NCBI RefSeq assembly: GCF_048544455.1
Contig: NC_133536.1
Coordinates: 27,964,152-28,028,151 of the forward strand
Length of the DNA stretch: 64,000 bases
Source: Silene latifolia
Lineage: Eukaryota > Streptophyta > Magnoliopsida > Caryophyllales > Caryophyllaceae
Reading direction: 5' to 3'
Position 1 is the first letter of the stretch, and every line of letters begins with the position of its first letter. The notes below the pieces were generated by a model, which did not search any database, was not told the origin of the DNA, and saw only the letters and a list, made by a program, of their open reading frames with translations. The translations under genes and the position numbers were made by a program. Shown here one piece after another: positions 19,043 to 30,163 of the stretch.

Positions 19043-19526
19043 ATTTGCCCCCAGCGTAGTCTATGCCGTGGTATGGGCTCCGATGTATGTTGAGCGTATA
19101 TTCTGCGCAAGTAAAAATTTTCTGCCCCGGCTTCTTCTATCTCGGTTTGGCTCTGCTTAGGCCGTACCATATCCCCCCTCCACATGGATGTGTAAAGGGC
19201 ATCCGATGTGGAAAAGAAAGTGTCGCTGGCCGATACCAGGGTTGAGAGTGCCGGTTGTTTTTGATTGCCCCCGGCCGGTGCTACCTAGCTTGGTTGATCA
19301 TGTGGCCGGCGGAGAACAGATACTTAGGAATTTGTTGAGGAAGATGAATAGGCAAAGAGATATGAAGGGGCGTGTTGAAGACGTTTGGTCACTGTTGCGT
19401 TGATTGACGTTTAACTGTTGCAACGATTGACATTCCGTGGTTGCATGTCTGACACGTGTCTGTTCGCTGATTGGCTGTCGTTTCATGGGCTGTGCCTTGA
19501 TTGGTCATTCTTCATGGGCTTTCCCC
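19043..19526 (+). other. Gypsy-1 spacer upstream of the antisense ORF
   Basis: No coding evidence. It separates the 3' LTR from the TATA box of the plus-strand ORF, so it is a candidate upstream promoter region for that ORF. It contains several GGCCG motifs and direct repeats around TTGATTGACG / TTGATTGGTC. Confidence 0.5.
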
Positions 19527-19534
19527 TATAAATA
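19527..19534 (+). promoter_or_regulatory. TATA box of antisense ORF
   Basis: TATAAATA in a CCCC...GGG context, about 190 bp upstream of the ATG at 19717 and outside the LTR. It sits on the strand opposite to gag-pol, so it could drive the plus-strand ORF independently of the LTR promoter. A pyrimidine-rich stretch follows (19565-19625). Confidence 0.65.
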
Positions 19535-19716
19535 GGGCAGTTAGTCCCTGAAATTGGCCACCAATTTCATTTTCTCTAAAATTTTCTTCTCTCTAAACTT
19601 TCAAGGGCTTCTTTCTCTTCTAATCTTCAGAGTCGTTACTTCGGCTAGTGCTTTTCTTCAAGGTAAACAAACAAATTTTTCTCAATCTCTTATTTTGTTA
19701 AGTAATTGTTGCTACC

Positions 19717-22261
19717 ATGTCTTCTGCTGATGCCGGACCTAGTAGCCCTGCGCCGGGGGGTTACCCGTCGCGTCCTGATGAAGAGGGGGTACTAACCGCC
19801 ATCCCGTTAAGGTCCGGGGGTCCTAGGTCTCCTTCTCCCGAAGTTGATCCACAAATTTTGGAGGAATGGGAGGATGAGGATGATGATGCTGATGATGACG
19901 GTGACGATTTCGAAAGGATTCGTCCTAATGAGGGGAGGCCGTATGTCTTGGATCACGGCGACGCCTGTAAGATCGGACCTGATCGTGTTTGGACCAACAA
20001 GTTTGCCAGCTGTTCCGGGGAAACTTTTTTCGAGGGCCATTTTTCCTTCGGTGAGGGGTACAAAATTGTTATTCCTGAGGAGGGTCAGGCGGTATGTTGC
20101 CCTCCCAAGGGCCATATAGGCGTATACATTAGGCACCTGGAGTATGGGCTCCGGTTTCCTTTGAATGAATACGTCACGGCCATCATCAAAGCTATGAACG
20201 TCGCTGTGGCTCAACTGCATCCGTTGGCCATTAGGACGATAGTTGGCTTCGTGTGGCTCTGTCTCTTTAAGGGGGAGGCCCCAACGGTTAACTTATTCCG
20301 TCGGATTCATCACCTTAAACCGTCAAAACCTGGTACCGTGGGGTGGTACAGCGTGCAGACGGAGCCGGGTTATGTCTCCGTTGATAAGCTTTCTTCCTGC
20401 AAGGAGTGGAAGGGGCGGTGGGTGTATGTCGAAGTGCCGGCGGATTATCCGCTTCCCCGGTCTTTTCAACACCGCGTCAATTTACGGTGCGAGAGTGACG
20501 GGGAGCGTGACAAATGGGTCTCCCGGAAACATCTTAAAATGGACGCCGCCAAGGTCTATCTTAGTGCGGATGAGAAACAGGCGATGACGCTTTTTGAGGC
20601 TGAGGGGAAAGGGACGCCGAAGGGATGGATGCCCCCGACGCAGATCATTCTTCAGGATGAGCTGCTCTGCCATGTCGGCCTCATACCGGCCCTGGAACGG
20701 GGTGAGTGGGGCCGGTGTGAGGCCCATTTTATCTTTTAACGAATCTGTCTTTTTGAACTTTGATTTATTTCTTCTACTTAACTCTTGCTTCGTTTCCTTT
20801 GCAGACCGTTTTGGCCCGGATATGTCGGAGGATATCCTTGAGAGAATAGGGCTTGATAAGGACAAGAACGTTGTCAATTTGCATCCTAAGGCCCAGACTC
20901 GTGATCGCAGACCGGCTCCCACTGACCTTATGGATCGCGGTGAAAAAGGCACTTTGGATCCGGCGGCGGCTCAGGCACGGGTTCTCAGAGGCATGCCGAA
21001 GAGAAAACCAAAGGCAGCGTCCAGGTTGGCGACGGCGTCAATCCCAACTCCCTCTTCGACCCCGGCGGTCCAGACGGAGCCGGTGGAGGTCGTCGATATT
21101 ACCGATGAGGAGGCAACTGTTGTGAAGGGCCCTCCTCCTCCCAAGAAGAGAAAAGAGCCACTGTCTGCTTCCACCGTTGCCGGGGAGAAGAATGACTCAT
21201 CCGGCCCTCCATTTAAGAAGGTCCAGACTGGTACGGATCTAACCTGTGGTTCAGACTTAGCTGGTTCATTGGACATTCCCGATGACAGACTCTCTGACGT
21301 GTCAATGAATGTTGACATGGATGCTCTGTGTAAATTTTTTGTAGATCCGCCGTCGGCAGTCGCCGTTCTCACTGAGCGGCAACTAGAGAAGCAGCCTGAG
21401 AAGGCGGGTGATAGAAGTGCCACCGCTGACTCCTTGCTTCAGAAGATTCCCCCCACCGAGCTTGTGGCAGAGGGTACTAGAATATACAAGAGGCAGGCGA
21501 AGTGGACTCAACTAGCCGGCTCCCACATTATGGAGCAAGAAAAGGCCATGGCCCAAACTGGGCCATTGATCGAACGGCTTAAGCTTGATCTTTCCGCTGC
21601 AAAGGGGGAAGCCGGGAAGGCTAAGCTGAATCTCCTTGCTGCCCGAAAGCGTGAAGAGGAAGCTGAGAAGCTGCTAGTGGCCGAGAGGGCCAAAGTTGAG
21701 GCTGCTGATACCGCCACCGCCAAGTTGATGGAGGAGCGGGACAGGTATAAGGGCGCTTACGACGCCGTCGTTGCCAAGAGGGAAGAATGGAAGGATCTGT
21801 ACCATGCCCAGTCGGAGGCGCACAGGGGCACAAGGGCTATCCTTGCTCAAAAGGAGAAGGATATTGAGATGCTTCAAACTGAGCTTATCCCTAACATGTG
21901 CGCCCAATTCCGGGACCAGGCCGAGGAAGCGACCAGGGAGGCAATCAAGAAGCTCGTTCCTGAAGGCTCCTTCCCGTGGGACAAATTTGACCAGCTTCTG
22001 GATGAGATGGCCGATGCTGCGGAAACAGCGGCTGCGGAGAAGGCGGAGGTGGCTCAGATAGCTGAGGCCAAGGCGGCCTATGATGCAAAGGTGAAGGAGG
22101 CCAAAGAGGAGGCTGAGAGGCTAAAGGCACTTGAAAATGACGAGCCTTCTCCTGAGCCGGCCACCAAAGATGATGTTCGCTTTGCTGCTGGATGGAGGGC
22201 GCAAAGAACAGGCATAGGGAGACGGGCGGTCGTCACCAGACTCACCCGGCATCTCGGATAG
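19717..22261 (+). CDS. Spliced antisense additional ORF of Gypsy-1 (plant gypsy-type transposon protein)
   Basis: Two frames join through a 103-bp intron (20702-20804; donor GGTGAGTGG, acceptor TTTCCTTTGCAG). Splicing gives exon 1 (985 nt) and exon 2 (1457 nt) in phase, 813 residues in all. The N-terminus is Ser/Pro-rich with an acidic run (EEWEDEDDDADDDGDD, about 45-62). Residues about 125-260 resemble the putative gypsy-type transposon domain (PF04195-like): HIGVYIRHLEYGLRFPLNEY, IRTIVGFVWLC, FRRIHHL. Exon 2 has a basic PKKRK-like segment and a long Ala/Glu/Lys-rich coiled coil. Antisense extra ORFs before the 3' LTR are known from Tat elements such as Retand and Grande; their function is unknown. 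The frame is intact although the element's pol is dead. Confidence 0.85.
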
Positions 22262-22443
22262 ATTTAGCTGTTCGGGGGCCAACTATTGAGCCTTTCCTCC
22301 CTGCCATCTTTTGGCGCTTCAAATGATATGTCTGTAACCTTTTGCTTTTCTTTTCCTTGTTTTTTGTAAAACTTTGGTAGGTTGCGTTTCTGCTTATCCC
22401 TATGGGGACGGCCGTCGTCTGTATTCTCCTTGCAATCATTTTC

Positions 22444-22449
22444 AATAAA
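22444..22449 (+). terminator. Poly(A) signal for antisense ORF
   Basis: AATAAA in TTTTCAATAAAGTTTGTC, 183 bp after the stop codon of the spliced plus-strand ORF, in T-rich surroundings. Confidence 0.55.
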
Positions 22450-22540
22450 GTTTGTCTTATTGGCCCTCGGTTTGGCCGGGGCTTTGATCACAATCCTTCA
22501 CTTGTCTTCTTGCGTTATTAATTGAGTGCCTTCGTTTTTA

Positions 22541-22990
22541 CGTTCGGCCTGGCCGAGGCAGTTAGAACGCATATCTCAACTGTGTTTAACGTCTTTTTAA
22601 ACATGTTGGCATGTTGGTCGCTTCCTCTTTCACTCTCGGTCTGGCCGAGGCGTCCTATTTGCGCTTCCCAACCGCCGCTGTGAACATGTTAGTGTATCGA
22701 CCGTTATGTCCCCTGCCAGACCTTCGGTTGGCCGAGGCGGCTAGAGGTTACGGCGCTACAGCGTTCGTATCTGTAGACATATTGATCGCTTCCTCTGCCA
22801 GGCCTTCGGTTGGCCGAGGCGGCTAGAATTGCGTCTCAACTGTACTGAGTATACGTTTCTCTTAGCGTATCGGCCGCTGTGTCCCCGGCGGGGTTAATGG
22901 CGCGACAGCGTTCGTATCTGTAGATATATTGATCGCTTCCTCTGCCGGGCCATCGGGTGGCCGAGGCGGCTAGATTTGCGTCTCAACTGT
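22541..22990. repeat. GGCCGAGGC minisatellite in Gypsy-1 3' region
   Basis: At least five variant units contain TTCGGTTGGCCGAGGCGGC or a close relative, at about 22550, 22637, 22722, 22802 and 22950, spaced 80-150 bp. The last two share a long unit including TGCGTCTCAACTGTACTGAG. The same GGCCGAGG core occurs in the LTR (about 18578 and 18832-18860). Amplified 3' tandem repeats are a feature reported for Retand. Confidence 0.8.
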
Positions 22991-23279
22991 ACTGAGTATA
23001 CGTTTCTTTTTCTTGGGGTGACTGCCCGGTGGCAACCGTCGGCGTCTACCTCGAAACGACTATGGAGGGGACAAGCACTTTGATGGAAAACTCGGGTGAT
23101 TCTTCATTTGATATAATCATGCGTTGGGGTGCCCACAATGGGTTTGGACACCTTCGCCGCTATACAAAGTACTTTCTTAGGTTGTCGGTGTTCCAATGGC
23201 TCATCAAAGGCACACCCTCCATGTCCGTCAGCCGGTATGTACCCGGCCTCATCTCTTCAACCACTTTGTAGGGACCCTC

Positions 23280-25223
23280 TCAGTTGGCCGTCAATTTACC
23301 ATGAATATTTCCTTTGTTGGTGGCGGCCGACTTTTTTAGGACTAGATCTCCTACTTTTAAGTCCCTTTTGTGGACTCTTCGGTTGTAGGCTCTTCTCATC
23401 CGGTTTTGGTATACTGCCAAGTTGAGGCGTGATGTATCTCGTCTTTCTTCGACTAGGTCTAGGGAGGCTTTCAGGCCTTCCTCATTTTCAACCGGGTTAA
23501 AGGTAGCCGTTCTGAATGTTGGCACCGCTGCTTCAATTGGGAGGACGGCTTCAGATCCATAGACTAGGTGGAATGGACTGTACCCCGTTGCTTCTTTCTC
23601 CGTGGTTCGAAGGGACCACAGGACGCCGGGTAGTTCATCGACCCATCTTCCTTTTAAGTCTTCAACCTTTTTCTTCAAACCGTTGAGTATCGTTTTGTTG
23701 GCTGCCTGCGCCTGTCCGTTGCTCTTAGGGTGGCAGACGGAGGAGTATGCAAACTTGATGCCCAACTCTTCTAACCAGTTCATTATCAGGTCACTCCAAA
23801 ACTCTCGGTCGTGGTCGAACACCATGACCTGGGGTAGTCCGAAACGAGTTATGACATTTTCCCAGATCACCTTTCTCACGGCCGTCGTCGTCTTCGCAGG
23901 TACCGATACAACTTCAATCCATTTGGTGAATTAGTCAATGGCGACGATCAAGTACTTTCTTCCTCCGGATGCCGTTGGAAATGGCCCTAGTAGATCCATC
24001 CCCCACTGTGCAAAAGGAAGGGGATTAAGTACCGGCTGCAGGTCTCGGGAAGGTGCATGTATCACCGGAGCATGCATTTGACAGCTCGTACACTTCTTCG
24101 TTTTTGCCCTGGAATCTTCAAGCATGGTGGGCCAGAAATAGCCGGCTCGGAGAGCTTTGTGGGCTAGTGTTCTTGCCCCCATGTGGTGTCCACAGATGCC
24201 TTCATGAATTTCTGTCAGTATTAGCTCCGCGTCGGCTGGGCCGACACATTTCAAAAGTGGTCTTATTACGGACCTTCTGTATAGTTCTCCTTCGAACACC
24301 AAGTACCTGGCGGCGATCCTTTTTATCTTGGCCGAGAGATTGCGGTCCTCCGGCAACTCATTTTTAAGTTTGTATCTCATTATCGGAGTCATCCACGTCG
24401 TCTCGGCTTCCACGTCGCCCACCATGTCGACGGTCTCAGTGATGCTCTTCGCATTCCTGATATCTACCAGCACGGTTCGGCTGACATTCTTGATGGTTGA
24501 ACTGGCAAGTTTTGAGAGAGCGTCGGCCCGGTTATTCTCAGACCTGGGGACGCATTGGATCTGGAAAGATTTCAGTTTTGCTGTGTCAGCTTTTACCCTT
24601 TCCAGGTATCTTACCATCCCGTCGTCCCGAGCCTCATACTCTCCTCTGATTTGGTTCGTCACCAATAGTGAGTCTGTTTTCAACACAATGTGTTCTGCTC
24701 CGGCGGCTCTAGCTAGCTCGACTCCGGTTATCACCGCCTCGTATTCGGATTCGTTGTTTGAGGCCGAGAAGGTAAATTTCAAGGCGTACTCAAACTCGTC
24801 CCCGTTTGGGCTGATGGTAAGGATGCCGGCGCCTGCGCTGTTCGTCGTGGAGGACCTGTCGGTGAATACTTCCCATACTCCGGGGTTTGGTTCTTCTTGA
24901 TATGTGCACTCGGCCAGGAAATCTGCAAGTGCTTGCCCCTTTATCGAAGGCCTCGGCTTGTACTGAATGCCGAAGCCGGAGAGTTCCACTGCCCATTTGA
25001 TAAGCCTACCAGATTGTTCGAATTTTTCCAATGCCTTCTCCAACGGCTGGTCGGTTAAGACCGTTACGGGATGTGCGTCGAAGTAGGGTTTTAACTTCCT
25101 TGCGGCAACGACGACGGCGAAGGCTGCTTTTTCAATTTGTGGGTAGTTCCTCTCGGCGGCCAGTAGTGTATGGCTGATAAAGTAAATTGGGTGTTGCTTC
25201 TTGTTCTCTTCTCTGACAATCAC
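23280..25223 (-). pseudogene. Gypsy-1 RNase H, archaeal-type RNase H and integrase
   Basis: From 25223 to 23931 the frame reads the end of the retroviral RNase H (SHTLLAAERNYPQIEKAAFA, VLTDQPL). A second RNase H follows (FTDRSSTTNSAGAGI, ESEYEAVITGVELA, LKTDSLLV, NNRADALSKLA), the extra domain typical of Tat elements. Next come the integrase zinc-binding region (HEGICGHHMGARTL, CTSCQM) and the first catalytic Asp (WGMDLLGPF). A TAA at 23931-23933 interrupts, and the same frame continues to 23280 with the second Asp (VFDHDREFW). The catalytic Glu position reads NGQAQAANKT, so Glu is replaced by Gln (CAG). Another in-frame TGA at 23280 precedes the C-terminus, which continues to about 23160. 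Integration by its own enzyme is impossible. Confidence 0.92.
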
Positions 25224-25558
25224 GGCACTGACCGTGGCCGAGGTAACTGCAGTGTCAGAAGGTGAGCTTTCAATTGCCTGAAAGCTGTGCTCTGCTGCTC
25301 CCCCCAGTTGAAGTCTTTATTCCCTTTTAGCACTGTAAAGAATGGAGTGCTCTTGTCGGCTGACCGAGAGATGAAACGGGCAAGAGCTGCCATCCTCCCG
25401 GTCAGCGTCATTACTTCTTTTCGGTTCCTCGGCTCCGGCAGGTCCAGTATTGCTTGGACTTTCTCTGGATTGGCATCAATTCCCCTGGCACTGACAAGTA
25501 CGCCGAGGAACTTGCCGGCCCGGACACCGAAGTTGCACTTCTTTGGGTTCAGCTTCAT
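25220..25558 (-). pseudogene. Gypsy-1 RT thumb/connection
   Basis: A 112-codon piece reading LNPKKCNFGVRAGKFLGVLV and PEKVQAILDLPEPRNRKEV, then a segment typical of the RT thumb and connection (RFISRSADKSTPFF). It is shifted relative to both neighbours. At the 5' side one base separates it from the YVDD frame near 25608. At the 3' side (about 25225-25260) an apparent deletion and frame change remove the start of the first RNase H domain. Confidence 0.85.
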
Positions 25559-25607
25559 CTTGTATTTCCTTAGTGAACAAAATGTCTCGTGTAAATCGGC
25601 TAAGTGC

Positions 25608-26036
25608 TCATTTGTCGGACTTGCTTTTTACAATAGCATCGTCGACGTAAGCCTCAACGTTTCGCCCTTTTTGATTTTGGAACACTTTGTCCACTAGCCT
25701 TGTGTAAGTTGCGCCGGCGTTTTTCAAACCGAACGGCATCATTTTATACATGAATGTGCCGTCTCTGGTGATGAATGCGCATTTAGGCATGTCTTCTTCG
25801 GCCATGAATACTTGATGGTACCCTGAGAAGGCGTCCAGCAGGCTCAGCATAGTGTAGCATGCCGTGGCGTCAATTAAACTATCTATCCGAGGCAAAGGAT
25901 AACAATCTTTGGGGCATGCTTTATTAAGATTGGTAAAATTTACACACATTCTCCATGCCCCCGATGATTTCCTCACCATTACAACATTAGCTAACCACTC
26001 AGGATAAGTACAAGGCATGATAAAGCCCGCCGCTAG
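25608..26036 (-). pseudogene. Gypsy-1 reverse transcriptase core
   Basis: Contains the RT palm: VMVRKSSGAWRMCVNFTNLN, LLDAFSGYHQVFM, MPFGLKNAGATYTRLV and active site AYVDDAIVKSK. It begins at the edge of the solo LTR (26037) and ends at a frameshift-generated stop at 25608. The N-terminal part of the same domain (AEVDKLLA) lies beyond the solo LTR near 28990, so the RT is split by 2.95 kb of foreign DNA. Confidence 0.92.
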
Positions 26037-28982
26037 TGTGACACCCTTAAAAATTAGCGTTATCTAATTACTTAAATGCGTAAATTCTACGGAAAAACTG
26101 GTAGGATATGTTTGTAAATGGTTCAACTAGATCAAATCCTGCAATTTCAAAAAAAAATTTCTTCCTAAACCATTCACAACCAATCCAACATTCCCAATAG
26201 ACGGGTGCCAAAACCTGCAATTGCTACAATCTAACTTACTTAACACCGCTAAAGGTAAGAAAATACATAATGATACAACCCAAAATGGAAAAGGGAGACA
26301 TATGTCCCTTCAAATTATATACAAACCAAAAGTTAAAAGGTTATTTACATAACCAAAGGATAAAAGGTTTCTACAAAAGAAAACCACACTAGGTCCAAGG
26401 TTCCTTGCTCACTAGCTCGTATGTGACCCCAACTAAGCGTCAACAACCTGTCAATCGCATTTTATACAAACACGAAAGGCACAATTCAGTGGGGAGTAAC
26501 TTCGAGTCCTCCCAGCCACGAATCGTCAAAATTAATGTAACATGTAATGTAACATGTAAACAATATGATAAACCATGTAATTATCATGTAATCTAACCTA
26601 TGACCCCTAAACTGACCAAACTAAACTATCATGTGAATCATATAATTCAAATAGTAATCCAAACTTTATCAATCAGAATCGCTTACATCTCACCTATTAC
26701 AATTCATAAAAATCACCATACAAGAAAGGGCAATATATCAAAGACAGGCATAAGTTCTTAGTACGGTCAATAGTCACTTTGTAACTCGAGTCTATACCAC
26801 GAGGTAGGGAAGGTAATCGAACCGGTATCTTGGCTCAGCGGTTAATATTAATAAAACATGGCCAAGAGACAACACAACCCTAGCCTAAAATCACAGAGAC
26901 CTAGACATGCGGATACACACCACCGCACCCAAGACCCACAATTTTTCTAAAAACAAAGTGAGTACCCTAAGGAGTCCACCAAAGGGTTGGCTAGTACTTA
27001 AGCTGACCCCATACTATCAAAATAAGTACCTGAGGTCATGCCCCAACTTGGATATAAATCCACTAGTCAGGAACACAAAGGCTATCAAGCAGTGAACATA
27101 TACTCGTCAGAGACTATAAAGACCTATCTATGATGGAGGCCGAAATACTCACCTAGGACCTAGTCCCAGCTAGTCCCAGCTTGAATACTTTAGCCCACAC
27201 CACACAAGACTCACCACACAAGTCAAGTAAGACACCCACTTAACCATAAGAGGGCAAAAAGTCCTACTTACCAACATAAATTCTAACATTCTATCATGTG
27301 AAAGGCTATAATATTGTCTATTCAGCATACAAATCCAACAGTGTCCTCAATAAGAATTCAATACTAACTTCCAATTCTAGCAATTCTAACAATATTAAAG
27401 GCTTTAGGGAAAACTAGGGCCATTTCTACAATACAAGACACTATTAAATTCAATAAGCTATACATGTGAACTAAAGCTTGATAAATGGCCTAAAACAAGA
27501 AAAAGGCCGATTATCTAAATCATTCAACCGAATTTTTACCCGCAACCCCACCTGCGGACAGTGCGGGTCAAATTGCGGTGACCAATCACTCAATTAATCG
27601 ACATCGCATCGCTTAAAGGGACTAAGGCTCGATTTTGGCACAATCAACAAAGCATTACAATTATCCCTATACAATTCATTCTGAGCCTATTATTTACAAA
27701 TTAATTTTGTAAACTATCCTAACATGTGATAACTATTAATATAAGCATAGTTTTACCATTAACATAATTTTTATTACTTATATGATTCAATTCCTAAAGT
27801 GTACTCATACTAACTATGTCATTAATAAACCTTAAATGACAAATTTTGCATGGAAAACCGCGAAACAAGCAACGGACCGACCTGGGCCAACCGTGGGCTA
27901 GCCGTGGGCCTGCCACGGGCCTGCCGGCCTGTTGCCCGTCCCCCTACACCACCATTTTTTTCCCATTTTTATTTAGTAAAAGACCGTCTGAACATTAATT
28001 AATCGTTCCCAATTCAACTTTGTTAATTTAAACTAACAAAAGGCATAATTTAAGCATGCATGCAACAAATTTATCATGTGAAAACTACTACTCAAGCAAA
28101 AATCACCAAACATACAAAAATCAAAAACATGTGACGATCTTTCGTCGAGTAACTCGAAATATGTTACCTTAAGCTAGAAAAAAGAGCAATTAGCACCTCA
28201 AACCCTAACCCTAACTAGCAACTATCCGCTATCTTCGATAATATACGAGTCCCCAAACTCGTCTTCCAATCCTTCACCTAAATAAACAATTAAAACACAA
28301 TAATAAGCACATAAAACCGAAAATACCGAAATTTCATCTTAAAACAACTTCAAGAAAACTGAAATTAAATTATACCAAGTTGTAGATCGCGACGAGGGGA
28401 TTCCGGAAAGGTAAATTATGCGAAAAACCGAGTAGAAACGAAGAAATTAGGGCGATTTTAGCTTGATATGAAGAAAAATGTGTTTTGGGAATTAGAGAAG
28501 ATGAAGATAGAGTAAAATCAGAAAAAAGAAAGAAAAGGGAGGGGCTGGTCCGCAGGAAAGGGAAGAGGAAAGGAGAAGAGCGGGATTTTTAGTCGGGATT
28601 TTTACGAGTCGGGTTTGACTCGTTTCAATAATAATTAAATCCGTAAGTCAAACGCAAATTCCGTCAAGACCAAAGTTTTTAAACACGAGATTACAAGAAA
28701 ATTGAGTATTCATACGACCCATTTCCAATTTCGTTTACCCAACGTTCAAAAGAATTGTCATTTTCCCCCCGTTACGCCCTTATTTCGAAATAAAAAGTTT
28801 TACACGGTTTAAACTATTTTTAAAAATTTCGAAACTATCAAAATAAATACTTTTCTTCAAAATATAATAAAATTATATTTCTTTGAATTATTTTTACTTT
28901 AATTACATTAAATATCAAATTTTATTTGATTAATAAATTATTTTCAAAATATATTAATGGTCCGAAATTACGGGGCGTTACA
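26037..28982 (-). mobile_element. Solo LTR (Ty3/Gypsy) inside Gypsy-1 RT
   Basis: 2946 bp flanked by perfect 5-bp duplications GCTAG (26032-26036 and 28983-28987). On the minus strand it begins TGTAACGCCCCGTAATTTCG and ends GGGTGTCACA, so it has TG...CA ends. It has no gag-pol frame, primer-binding site or internal LTR duplication. A solo LTR left by unequal recombination fits. The TGTAACGCCCC start resembles chromovirus-type (Tekay-like) LTRs, from memory. Its interior includes CCCTAACCCTAAC at about 28205 (telomere-like by chance). Confidence 0.85.
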
Positions 28983-30163
28983 GCTAGTAACTTATCTACC
29001 TCGGCTTTGATGGCCTCATCCTTCTCGGCTGAGGAGTTTCTCATCTTCTGCTTGACAGGGCGAGCGGTGGAGAGTACGTTCAGCTTGTGAACAATCACCT
29101 CCCGGCTCACACCTGGCATCTCGGCCGCTGAATAGGCGAAGACATCCTTATTCTTCCTCAGCAGGTCCAGGAGGTCGGCTCTGAATTGTGGTTCCAGGTT
29201 GACACCGACAGTTACGGTGCGGCCTGGGTCAATCTCCACTTCCTCGGTCTCCGCTCCTTCGACCATGCCGACGGAGGTATCCATGCGTTCGCCCTCCTGT
29301 TGCAAGGATGGGCTCTTCCCCCTCTCTGATTTCTTCGCCACTTTGAAGGATTGCATGTTGCACCCTCTGGCAGATACTTGGACATTGACCACTTCGTCCT
29401 TCTCGTTCTTTGAGACGAGCTTATGCGCTTCCCCCCGGTCCGAGACATACATCAATGTCAGGGCCCAGATGGACATTACAGCGTCGGCCTCACTCAAAGT
29501 GACTCGGCTTATGAGAACGTTGTAGGCGGACGAGCCGTCAATGACCACGAACTCAGACATAACATTCTTGGCCGCACTCCCTTCGCCGAATCTCACCGGC
29601 AGCCTGATTGACCCCAGGGGTACCAGGTCGGCCCCAGAAAAGCTGTACAACGGGTTGGTGCAGGGGCTCAAATCTTCAACCTTCAGACCGAGGTTGATAA
29701 AGCACTCTCTGTACATAATGTTTGTGTAGGCGCCTGTGTCAATTAGGCACCTCTTCACCAGGTGGTTGGCTATGTCTAAGTGGACTACGAGTGGGTCACT
29801 GTGAGGGGCGATGACTCCCTCGTAGTCCTTCTGCCCAATAGTTATATCGGGGATGTTGGAAGCGGGGGTCGCTGTGTTGGGCACAAAGTTGATGGCCTGA
29901 TATAGTTCATTCGGGTGCCGTTTGTGCCCATGAGCGGACCCACCGTTCTCGTTGCCCCCGATGACAACATGGATTACTCCTATCCGTTCAAAGACGGATT
30001 TCTTATTTGACCCGCCGACATCTGCTTTTTGGCCTCCGGCAACGTATTTGCCGAGGCTCCCCTTCCGGATCAGCTCTTCAATGGCATTTTTCAGATGCCG
30101 GCAGTTGTCAGTTAAGTGACCGGTGTGGCCGTGGTACTCACGATCGGCTCGTGTCACCGTCAC
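28983..30163 (-). pseudogene. Gypsy-1 zinc knuckle, protease and RT N-terminus
   Basis: The frame begins before a CCHC-like knuckle (EYHGHTGHLTDNCRHLK), which appears to have lost its first Cys through the one-base frame change with gag at about 30138. The protease motif CLIDTGAYTNIMY with VLISR downstream is clear. A long acidic linker then leads to FRADLLDLLRKNKDVFAYS and PGVSREVIVHKL, typical of sequence just before Gypsy RT. Genuine pol sequence ends at AEVDKLLA, and a few codons of solo LTR follow before a stop at 28922. Confidence 0.88.

Noticed and set aside
20971..21423. 150-codon minus-strand frame opposite antisense ORF exon 2
   Set aside because: Low-complexity shadow of a strongly biased coding exon.
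28200..28220. Telomere-like CCCTAACCCTAAC
   Set aside because: Only about two units within a solo LTR. Chance or a short interstitial match.
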